DNA of 33,863 nucleotides from Mesorhizobium sp. B2-7-1 (GTDB lineage Bacteria > Pseudomonadota > Alphaproteobacteria > Rhizobiales > Rhizobiaceae). The notes below the pieces were generated by a model. The model ran no database searches. It worked only from the letters and a program-made list of their open reading frames with translations, and was not told where the DNA came from. The translations under genes were made by a program, and so were the position numbers. Location of the stretch: assembly GCF_006440735.1 (NCBI RefSeq), contig NZ_VFUA01000073.1, forward strand, positions 1-33,863, given 5' to 3'. Positions 16,992 through 22,914 of the stretch are shown piece after piece. Within the stretch, counting starts at the first letter, position 1. Every line of letters begins with the position of its first letter.

Positions 16992-18100
16992 GCCATGTCC
17001 AGGGTGATCGCCACCGGACAGTGATCGGAGGCCTTTGGCCTGTCCCAGCCGGCGCGCGGGAAACGCTCGACCTCCTGTCCGGGCGGAAAGATGGTGCGCC
17101 AGGGCTGACCGTTGCGGATGATATCGGGAACGGCGGTGGCGTTCTTCGCGGCCAGCGCCTTCGACAGCAGGATATAGTCGAGCTGGCAGAGATGCCGCTC
17201 CTCCGGGCCGCGCGTGTGGTAGAAGCTCCAGCGGTCCATCTCCGGCCGCCGCTCGACGACATTTTCGCAAAAGCCGCCGGCGGTAAGCACATCGATCGAG
17301 GACCGGGCTTCGTCGACAACCTCGAAACGGTAGCCGTCGATGGTGTCGCCATCGATCTTCACACGCTGCCGATAATCGTTCATGTCGCCGCAGACCGCCC
17401 AACGCTTGTCGGCGGCGTGGTCCTTGCCGAAACGCTCCTCGATGATGCGGCGCACCGCCTGCGCCTCGGCAATGCGCAGCGGCATTGACGCCTGGCGGCC
17501 GTCCAGCCCGTTGCGCGGCGGACCCATCGATTTGAAATGCACGAGGTAGAGCGTCAACGGCGCGCCGCCGACCCGCAGGTCGATCTCCAGGCAGTCACGG
17601 CGAAAGATACGCTCATTGGCGAGGTAGCCGAGCGTGGCAAGTTCCGGCGTGAACAGCCCGAACTGCTCGAAGGTGACATAGGCGTGGCTGGTCATGCGCA
17701 CGAACTCGATCGGCTGCCCCTGTGCGGTCTCGTTGCGCATCATCACGGCGACATCGATGCCGCGCGTGTCGTTGCCGGCGGTGGTGTATTTCTGCCGGTA
17801 GCCCTGCCCGACCATCTTGAACAGATAGCCGTATTCGAAGGCCTTCAGTGCCTCGATATTGTCGACCTCTTGCATGCAGATGACGTCCGCGCGGGTGGCC
17901 GCGATGGCGAGCGCCGTCAACTGGCGGGTGTCGTCGGACTGGGCGATCGCGCGGGCCTGCTCGAGGATGCGGTATTCCGCCTCGCTCTGGATGTCGAACA
18001 GCGCCAGCGTGCGGTCTTCATTGAGCTGGTTGCGGTAGCCCGAGAAATCGAACCTGTTCATCAGGTTCTCGACATTGAAGGTGGCGAGGCGCAGCGACAT
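16988..18100 (-). CDS. Endonuclease/exonuclease/phosphatase family protein
   Basis: A 370-residue protein of the EEP superfamily, metal-dependent phosphodiesterases. It shows LATFNVENLMNRFD at the N-terminus, the metal-binding Glu in MQEVDNIEAL, the Asp/Asn pair in CGDMNDYRQ, and the closing SDHCPVAITL. No signal peptide is visible, so it is probably cytoplasmic. The ATG at 18100 is preferred over a TTG at 18121 because AAAGG lies eight bases before it. It is followed by a Nudix gene with a GTGA overlap, so they are co-translated. The EEP fold covers nucleases, lipid phosphatases and others; the substrate is not evident. Confidence 0.87.
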   Translation of the reverse strand: MSLRLATFNVENLMNRFDFSGYRNQLNEDRTLALFDIQSEAEYRILEQARAIAQSDDTRQLTALAIAATRADVICMQEVDNIEALKAFEYGYLFKMVGQGYRQKYTTAGNDTRGIDVAVMMRNETAQGQPIEFVRMTSHAYVTFEQFGLFTPELATLGYLANERIFRRDCLEIDLRVGGAPLTLYLVHFKSMGPPRNGLDGRQASMPLRIAEAQAVRRIIEERFGKDHAADKRWAVCGDMNDYRQRVKIDGDTIDGYRFEVVDEARSSIDVLTAGGFCENVVERRPEMDRWSFYHTRGPEERHLCQLDYILLSKALAAKNATAVPDIIRNGQPWRTIFPPGQEVERFPRAGWDRPKASDHCPVAITLDMA

Positions 18101-18166
18101 GGCCGTGACCTTTGCCTGCAAGCGATGGCGAAAACAAGGGCCACGCCAATGCTCGTCATGGTTGAT

Positions 18167-18191
18167 GGAACCTTTCCGTTCATCCCCCGTT
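18167..18191 (+). promoter_or_regulatory. EcfG-type (general stress response) promoter of the BA14K gene
   Basis: GGAAC (18167-18171) and CGTT (18188-18191) are separated by 16 bases, an exact match to the alphaproteobacterial EcfG promoter pattern GGAAC-N16/17-CGTT. The next gene starts at 18267, giving a leader of ~70 nt. The same stretch forms an inverted repeat: TGGAACCTTTCCGT at 18166-18179 and ACGGAAAGTTCCA at 18195-18207. Confidence 0.72.
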
Positions 18192-18266
18192 CAGACGGAA
18201 AGTTCCAACAATGTGCCTTTCCCCGGGGTGTGCTGGGCGTGGGGCCTTTACTCCTTGGAGAGTGAG

Positions 18267-18830
18267 ATGAAACCGCTTTTTTCTTCCCTGAGATCCGGGC
18301 TCCTGGCCCTGGGCCTCGTTGCCGGCGTGACGGCGCCATCGGTCGCCGGTCCGATCCTGCAGCCCGATCTCGGCGTCGCAACGAACACCGTCGCGCCGAA
18401 TATTATTCCCGTGCGCGAGGGCTGGGCCGGCAACAACAACGGCGGCAGCTTCCAGGATTGGCGCTGGCGTAACCGCGGCGGCGACTTCAGATGGCGTGGC
18501 GGCGATCGTCGCTTCTCGCGCCACTGGGACGGCGGCGGCGACTGGCGCTGGCGGCACCACCACCGCCGCCACTTCCGTGGCGGCGACGCGGCGATCCTTG
18601 GGCTGGGCCTCGGCCTGGGCTTGGGCAGTGCCTATGGCAACTACTATGATCCCTATCAGTACGATTACTACCCGCGCTACGCTCAGCCGCGGCGCATTTA
18701 CCGGACCGAGCGGCTCTCCAGCGCGCATGTCCGGTGGTGCTACGACCGCTACCGGTCGTATCGCGCCTGGGACAATACTTTCCAGCCCAACTATGGCCCA
18801 CGCAAGCAATGCTGGTCGCCCTATAGGTGA
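18267..18830 (+). CDS. BA14K family protein, exported
   Basis: A 187-residue secreted protein. The signal peptide spans residues 1-27 (LLALGLVAGVTAPSVA, cut before GPILQP). A low-complexity Trp/Arg/Gly/His-rich region covers ~55-105 (repeats such as DWRWR and DFRWRGGDRRF). A short glycine/leucine stretch (AILGLGLGLGLGSAYG) may be a membrane or glycine-zipper segment. The C-terminal ~35 residues (HVRWCYDRYRSYRAWDNTF onward) match the BA14K domain, first known from a Brucella lectin-like antigen. The two cysteines in this domain are typical. The ATG at 18267 follows a GGAGAG RBS. It is a single gene between an EcfG-type promoter and a strong terminator, which suggests stress-induced envelope function. 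Confidence 0.9.
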   Translation: MKPLFSSLRSGLLALGLVAGVTAPSVAGPILQPDLGVATNTVAPNIIPVREGWAGNNNGGSFQDWRWRNRGGDFRWRGGDRRFSRHWDGGGDWRWRHHHRRHFRGGDAAILGLGLGLGLGSAYGNYYDPYQYDYYPRYAQPRRIYRTERLSSAHVRWCYDRYRSYRAWDNTFQPNYGPRKQCWSPYR

Positions 18831-18850
18831 GCGGCCGCCAGCACAGACAT

Positions 18851-18880
18851 AAAAACGGCGCCCTTCGCGGCGCCGTTTTT
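18851..18880 (+). terminator. Rho-independent terminator of the BA14K gene
   Basis: A perfect 12-bp inverted repeat: AAAAACGGCGCC, a CTTCGC loop, then GGCGCCGTTTTT. It lies 20 bp after the BA14K stop and ends in a T run. The A run on the left arm makes it work in either direction. Confidence 0.92.
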
Positions 18881-19001
18881 ATTTTGCGGCAACTGTGGCT
18901 ACGATAGGCGATAACCCTAAATTTATCGGCGGCTTCTATTCAGCCATGCCAATGTCCCGACACGACGATTCGCGCGAACAGGGTGCGAGGACGTGCCCGC
19001 C

Positions 19002-19286
19002 ATGGCCGAAAACGAACACAGAAACCAACACAGGCAACGCGTGCTTAAGGGCGCCGCAATCCTGACCGGCATCAACAATTCCGAAGTGAAATGCGCGGTG
19101 CGCAACATGCATTCGAAGGGCGCGGAGTTGAAAGTGCCGATCGACGCACGCGTGCCGGACGAATTCCTGCTCTATGTGCCGGTCGACGGGATCGGCTACA
19201 AGGCGGTGGTGCGCTGGCGCCGCGAGGATCGCATCGGCGTCGAGTTCACCGGCACTGAGCCCAAGCCGCACTGGCACTACGGCTGA
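19002..19286 (+). CDS. PilZ domain protein
   Basis: A 94-residue single-domain PilZ-type protein. The RxxxR c-di-GMP motif is present as RNQHR (residues 7-11), followed by the typical QRVLKGAAIL. The second motif, usually (D/N)xSxxG, reads NMHSKG, so its serine position is His. The C-terminal part (YKAVVRWRREDRIGVEF) is the usual final strand pattern. The ATG at 19002 is preferred over GTG at 18993, which would place the GAGG only two bases away. It is monocistronic, with a terminator after it. A role in c-di-GMP-responsive control is inferred; ligand binding may be weakened by the changed motif. Confidence 0.85.
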   Translation: MAENEHRNQHRQRVLKGAAILTGINNSEVKCAVRNMHSKGAELKVPIDARVPDEFLLYVPVDGIGYKAVVRWRREDRIGVEFTGTEPKPHWHYG

Positions 19287-19310
19287 GCAGCACCAATTGG
19301 CTTGCCTGGC

Positions 19311-19345
19311 AAAGAAAGAGGGCCGACGGATCGCTCCGCCGGCCC
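19311..19345 (-). terminator. Terminator between the PilZ gene and ilvC
   Basis: GGGCCGACGGA (19320-19330) and TCCGCCGGCCC (19335-19345) pair with one mismatch around TCGC. On the minus strand the stem is followed by TCTTTCTTT, so it fits best as the ilvC terminator, 28 bases after its stop. It may also stop plus-strand transcripts from the PilZ gene. Confidence 0.75.
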
Positions 19346-19372
19346 TTGTCAGATGCATACGGAAGTCGAGAA

Positions 19373-20392
19373 TTAATTTTTCGCCTTGTCGACCAGCTTG
19401 TTCTTGGCGATCCACGGCATCATCGCGCGCAGCTTCGCACCGACTTCCTCGATCTGGTGGCTGTCGTTGTTGCGGCGGATGCCCTTGAAGCGCGACAGAC
19501 CGGCGCGATATTCCTGCATCCATTCCGAGGTGAACTTGCCGGTCTGGATGTCCTTCAGGATGCGCTTCATCTCGGCCTTGGTGTCGGCGGTGATGATGCG
19601 CGGACCCGAGACATACTCGCCCCACTCGGCGGTGTTCGAAATCGAGTAGTTCATGTTGGCGATGCCGCCCTCATAGATCAGGTCGACGATCAGCTTCACT
19701 TCGTGCAGGCACTCGAAATAGGCCATTTCCGGCGCGTAGCCGGCTTCCACCAGCGTCTCGAAGCCGGCACGGATCAGCTCGACCAGGCCGCCGCACAGCA
19801 CAACCTGCTCGCCGAACAGGTCGGTCTCGCATTCCTCGCGGAAATTGGTCTCGATGATGCCTGAACGACCGCCGCCGACGCCACAGGCGTACGACAGAGC
19901 GAGGTCGAGCGCATTGCCCGAAGCGTCCTGGTTGACGGCGACCAGGCACGGCACGCCGCCGCCCTTCTGGTATTCGCCGCGCACGGTGTGGCCCGGGCCC
20001 TTCGGCGCGATCATGACGACGTCGACCGAAGCCTTGGGCTCGATCAGGCCGAAATGCACGTTGAGGCCGTGCGCGAAGGCGATCGCGGCGCCGTCGCGGA
20101 TGTTCGGCGCGATCTCGTTTTTGTAGATATCGGCCTGCAATTCGTCGGGCGTCGCCATCATCATCAGGTCGGCCCATTTGGCGGCGTCGGCCACGCTCAT
20201 GACCTTGAGGCCGTCGGCCTCGACCTTCTTGGCGGTGGCGGAACCGGCCTTGAGACCGATGGCGATCTCCTTGGCGCCGGAATCCTTGAGGTTGAGCGCA
20301 TGCGCCCGGCCCTGGCTGCCATAGCCGATGATGGCGACCTTCTTGCCCTTGATCAGATTGAGATCGGCGTCACGATCGTAATAGACACGCAT
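19373..20392 (-). CDS. ilvC: Ketol-acid reductoisomerase (class I)
   Basis: A 339-residue enzyme of isoleucine/valine synthesis. It isomerises and reduces acetolactate or acetohydroxybutyrate with NADPH and Mg2+. The Rossmann loop is GYGSQG (23-28), followed by RAHALNLKDSG. Conserved metal-site acids lie in the knotted C-terminal domain, in FREECETDLFGEQ and YFECLHE. The length is exactly that of class I. An AAGGA RBS lies ahead of the ATG. Only 26 bp separate it from the upstream TetR gene on the same strand, so the two are probably cotranscribed. Confidence 0.97.
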   Translation of the reverse strand: MRVYYDRDADLNLIKGKKVAIIGYGSQGRAHALNLKDSGAKEIAIGLKAGSATAKKVEADGLKVMSVADAAKWADLMMMATPDELQADIYKNEIAPNIRDGAAIAFAHGLNVHFGLIEPKASVDVVMIAPKGPGHTVRGEYQKGGGVPCLVAVNQDASGNALDLALSYACGVGGGRSGIIETNFREECETDLFGEQVVLCGGLVELIRAGFETLVEAGYAPEMAYFECLHEVKLIVDLIYEGGIANMNYSISNTAEWGEYVSGPRIITADTKAEMKRILKDIQTGKFTSEWMQEYRAGLSRFKGIRRNNDSHQIEEVGAKLRAMMPWIAKNKLVDKAKN

Positions 20393-20418
20393 GTTGGTCT
20401 TCCTTCCCGTTTTGAAAA

Positions 20419-21135
20419 TCAGGGGCTTTGCAGCCGGTTGTTTGCTCCGAAGAGAGCGAGAAACTGCTGCGTCGCGCGGCGGGCGTCGCCGCCGATCGCC
20501 GCCTCAGTCGATTCCACCCGGTCGCCGAGCAGCAGACGGATCTGCACGTCGCGGCCGACCAGGCCGAAAAAGGTCCGGAACGCCGTCTCGGCGTCCTCGA
20601 AATCGAGCAGCCCGGCCTGCCGGCCTGCTTCAAGCACCGGCTTCAGCCGCTTGGCAAGCGCGAACCGGCCATTCTGCAGCACGATCGCGCCGAGATCGTC
20701 CTTGCCGGAACCGGCATGGCTGACTGCCACACGGTTCAGCGCGATCGAAGTGTCGCTGGAGATAACCTTCAGCCAATCCGAAGCGAAACGCTCCAGGCTC
20801 GCCGTGAGCGAACCGATATCCAGTCTTTCACGATCGATAGCCGCCACACGCACCTTGGACGCCTGCCACTGCACCGTCGCAGTCAGCAGGCCATCGCGGT
20901 CGCCGAACCATTTGTAGAGCGTTTCCTTGGAACAGCTTGCCCGCCGCGCCACCGCCGTCATGGTCAGGTTGTCGCCCTCCTCGACCAACAGGCGGAGCGC
21001 CGCGTCGAGAACGGCCTGCTGCCGCTCGGTGAGCGCTTCGCTCGTATCGATCTCCGCTGGCTGCAACACCGCTGTTCCCAATTCCGAATGCGTATTCAAG
21101 GCGTACCGTACGTTACGGTTCGGCTTATGGCGCAT
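20419..21135 (-). CDS. TetR family transcriptional regulator
   Basis: A 238-residue TetR/AcrR protein if ATG 21135 is used. The DNA-binding head reads VLDAALRLLVEEGDNLTMTA, then VARRASCSKETLYKWFGDRD, a textbook TetR helix-turn-helix. The ~150-residue C-terminal ligand domain resembles AefR-like regulators (AETAFRTFFGLVGRDVQIRLL). An in-frame TTG at 21099 would give 226 residues and leave the 15-bp palindrome just upstream of the start, so the start is uncertain. The frame stays open upstream to 21318 through the rod-like element but shows nothing protein-like there. It lies directly upstream of ilvC. The ligand is unknown. Confidence 0.88.
   Translation of the reverse strand: MRHKPNRNVRYALNTHSELGTAVLQPAEIDTSEALTERQQAVLDAALRLLVEEGDNLTMTAVARRASCSKETLYKWFGDRDGLLTATVQWQASKVRVAAIDRERLDIGSLTASLERFASDWLKVISSDTSIALNRVAVSHAGSGKDDLGAIVLQNGRFALAKRLKPVLEAGRQAGLLDFEDAETAFRTFFGLVGRDVQIRLLLGDRVESTEAAIGGDARRATQQFLALFGANNRLQSP
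21105..21119. promoter_or_regulatory. 15-bp palindrome at the TetR gene start, candidate autoregulatory operator
   Basis: ACCGTA-CGT-TACGGT has two perfect 6-bp arms around a 3-bp centre, a common TetR-family operator shape. It lies just upstream of the TTG start option (21099) and 16-30 bases downstream of the ATG start option (21135), measured from the first base of the codon. Autoregulation of TetR, and thereby ilvC, is inferred. Confidence 0.55.
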
Positions 21136-21202
21136 TCCGGTTTCCGATGCAAGGGGCCATTGTCGAAAATCAGGACGGCAGGGGCGGAAGAAGACCTCGC
21201 AA

Positions 21203-21338
21203 TAGGTTCCCCCAACACACCGGTCGTATGTTTGTGTTGGCAGGTCACACACCTTGGAGAGTGGGCGTTTCGGCCAATCTCCAAGGCCTCCCCCCTGCCA
21301 ACGCTGACAACCGGTCAAATCCCCGTGCTGGGGAACTA
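21203..21338 (-). ncRNA. 136-nt rod-like nested inverted repeat, candidate structured RNA
   Basis: Four nested stems fold the whole stretch into one rod. The outer stem pairs 21203-21217 with 21326-21338 (TTCCCC with GGGGAA at its core). The second pairs 21219-21227 with 21307-21315 (ACCGGT core). The third pairs GTTGGCAGG (21236-21244) with CCTGCCAAC (21294-21302). The fourth pairs CCTTGGAGA (21252-21260) with TCTCCAAGG (21278-21286), with a 7x7 internal loop between the last two. In the minus-strand RNA, two positions of the outer stems become G-U pairs that are A-C mismatches on the plus strand, which weakly favours minus. It begins at the MarR stop codon. It could be an sRNA, a 6S-like RNA or the TetR-ilvC leader; I cannot assign a family. 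Confidence 0.5.
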
Positions 21339-21791
21339 AGCGCTGGTCGGCGGATCCCGCAGCCGCCCGAGCAGGCTGGCCAATGTCTTCAGGTCCTGGA
21401 CTGAAAGCCTGTCGCCCAATCGCTCGGCGATGGAAGCGCCATAGATCGCCCAGATGCGGCGGCGCATCTCACGCCCGCTTGCCGTGATGCGAACGGTCTG
21501 CCCGCGGCCATCGTCGGACACAGGCAGCTTTTCAATCAGGCCATCCACTTCCAGCCGGGCCAGCAGCCTCGAGACGCTATACTGCGCCAACAGCACGCGA
21601 TCGGTCAGCTCGAACGGCCGAAGGCCCCCCTCGCCCGCTTCGGCAAGCTCGTGCAGCACGTCGTACCAGGCGAGCGGCGGCAAGCCGTTTGCCTTCAGCG
21701 CATCCTCGGTCCTTTCGACCAATTGGCGCGAGACGCGCACGAGGCGCGCCCAGGCGGCGATGGCTTCGGGTGATGGGGATTTCTTCGTCAT
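21336..21791 (-). CDS. MarR family transcriptional regulator
   Basis: A 151-residue MarR-type winged-helix protein. PFELTDRVLLAQYSVSRLLA is the recognition region, DGLIEKLPVSDDGRGQTVRI is the wing, and amphipathic ends serve for dimerisation. It is divergent from a Rieske/GST operon. Perfect 14-bp palindromes GATGCAATTGCATC lie in the shared region, one of them 20 bp upstream of this start, so it most likely represses both itself and the operon. MarR proteins of this kind often respond to phenolics or oxidants; the ligand here is unknown. The stop codon TAG is the first base-paired part of the rod-like element. Confidence 0.92.
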   Translation of the reverse strand: MTKKSPSPEAIAAWARLVRVSRQLVERTEDALKANGLPPLAWYDVLHELAEAGEGGLRPFELTDRVLLAQYSVSRLLARLEVDGLIEKLPVSDDGRGQTVRITASGREMRRRIWAIYGASIAERLGDRLSVQDLKTLASLLGRLRDPPTSA

Positions 21792-21810
21792 CGGCGCAGC
21801 CTATTGGATA

Positions 21811-21871
21811 GATGCAATTGCATCAAGCTTGACGATCGATGCATCTGCATTCATATAGATGCAATTGCATC
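21811..21871. promoter_or_regulatory. MarR operators and Rieske/GST promoter
   Basis: Two identical perfect palindromes, GATGCAATTGCATC, lie at 21811-21824 and 21858-21871. A third degenerate copy (GATGCATCTGCATT, 21838-21851) lies between them. A plus-strand promoter, TTGACG (21829-21834) - 17 bp - CATATA (21852-21857), is bracketed by the two perfect copies: one upstream of the -35, the other directly after the -10 at the expected start site. This geometry predicts repression by the adjacent MarR. Confidence 0.8.
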
Positions 21872-21887
21872 GACAAGGAACTCTCCG

Positions 21888-22193
21888 ATGAAATATGAAA
21901 TCTGCAAGATCGCCGATGTCCCGCAGACCGGCAGCCTGATCGCGCCCTTCTTCGGCCGTGAGGTCCATGTCTGGCGCAGCGGCGAGCGCATCCGCGCCGC
22001 GGCCAATGTCTGCCTGCATTTCGGCGGACCGCTGGACTGCAAGGACGGTGCATTCGTCTGCCAGTGGCATGGCGCGAAATTCGACATGGATAACGGCGAA
22101 CGTCTCGAAGGGCCGGCGCCGAAGGGCTCGCGCCTGTTGTTCCTGTCGACCCGCATTGAAGACGGCGCGCTCAACTATGTCTGGGGAGAGTGA
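21888..22193 (+). CDS. Small Rieske [2Fe-2S] ferredoxin-like protein
   Basis: A 101-residue single-domain Rieske protein. The cluster ligands are Cys42 and His44 (VCLHFGG) and Cys58 and His61 (CQWHGAKFD), a complete C-x-H...C-x2-H set, followed by the DMDNGERLEGPAP loop typical of Rieske ferredoxins. No signal peptide is present, so it is cytoplasmic. It is the first gene of a two-gene operon with a GST one base downstream, controlled from the MarR-operator promoter. The ATG at 21888 is chosen; a longer frame to 21804 would run through the promoter. No oxygenase alpha subunit or reductase is in the window, so its partner is unknown. Confidence 0.9.
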   Translation: MKYEICKIADVPQTGSLIAPFFGREVHVWRSGERIRAAANVCLHFGGPLDCKDGAFVCQWHGAKFDMDNGERLEGPAPKGSRLLFLSTRIEDGALNYVWGE

Positions 22194-22194
22194 A

Positions 22195-22914
22195 ATGACC
22201 GCAAGGCTCACCCTGGTCAGCCATCATTTGTGCCCCTACGTCCAGCGCGCCGCGATCTCGCTTGCCGAGAAAGGCGTGGCGTTCGAGCGGGTCCATGTCG
22301 ACCTTTCCAACAAGCCGGAATGGTTCAAGGTCGTCTCGCCGCTCGGCAAGGTACCGCTGCTCCGCGTCCGGCATGACCATCCGGAGGAAGTGATTTTCGA
22401 ATCCGCCGTCATCCTCGAATTCCTCGAGGAGACCGAGGCCAATCCCTTGCACCCGGCCGATCCGCTGGCGCGAGCCAGGCATCGCGCCTGGATCGAATTC
22501 GGCTCGGCCATCCTCAACGCCATCGGCCGCCTCTATTCCGCTGCCGACGAGGTCGCTTTCCTCCATGAAAGCAGAGGTTTGTCCGACATGTTTTCACGTC
22601 TGGAAGCAGAACTATCGGCAAGGCAAAGCGGTTCGTGGTTCGCCGGCGAGCGCTTCTCGCTGGTCGATGCGGTCTACGGGCCGATCTTCCGCTATTTCGA
22701 CACCTTCGACCGTATCGGCGATTTCGGTATCCTCGACGGCAAGCCGCTCGTCCAGGCCTGGCGCGCGGCCTTGAGCAGGCGGCAATCGGTCAAGGAGGCG
22801 GTCAGCGCGGACTATCCGCAGCGGCTGCATGCCTTCCTGCTGGCAAAAAGATCCTACATGTCCGGGGTCATTCGGCTGCAGGCCATTGCAGTTCCGCAAG
22901 CCCGATCCGCCTGA
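22195..22914 (+). CDS. Glutathione S-transferase family protein
   Basis: A 239-residue GST. The thioredoxin-like N-domain starts LTLVSHHLCPYVQRAAISLA, with a Cys13-Pro-Tyr segment like omega-class GSTs. The cis-Pro site is LGKVPLL and the glutathione gamma-Glu site is FESAVILEFLEE. An all-helical C-domain follows, with FAGERFSLVDAVYGP (the N-capping box/Asp region). The ATG follows the Rieske stop by one base, with GGGGAG before it. The last ~25 residues look appended, and the 3' end overlaps the convergent monooxygenase gene by 47 bp. A cysteine-type GST may act as a thiol transferase or reductase rather than a conjugating enzyme. The substrate is unknown. Confidence 0.92.
   Translation: MTARLTLVSHHLCPYVQRAAISLAEKGVAFERVHVDLSNKPEWFKVVSPLGKVPLLRVRHDHPEEVIFESAVILEFLEETEANPLHPADPLARARHRAWIEFGSAILNAIGRLYSAADEVAFLHESRGLSDMFSRLEAELSARQSGSWFAGERFSLVDAVYGPIFRYFDTFDRIGDFGILDGKPLVQAWRAALSRRQSVKEAVSADYPQRLHAFLLAKRSYMSGVIRLQAIAVPQARSA

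Noticed and set aside
21139..21318. Upstream protein-coding extension of the TetR gene to 21318
   Set aside because: The extension runs through the inverted-repeat element, has low-complexity composition and no resemblance to TetR N-termini.
21203..21338. Naming the rod-like element as 6S RNA
   Set aside because: The length and rod shape fit, but I cannot show the typical central bubble or the usual neighbour gene, so it is left as an unassigned structured element.
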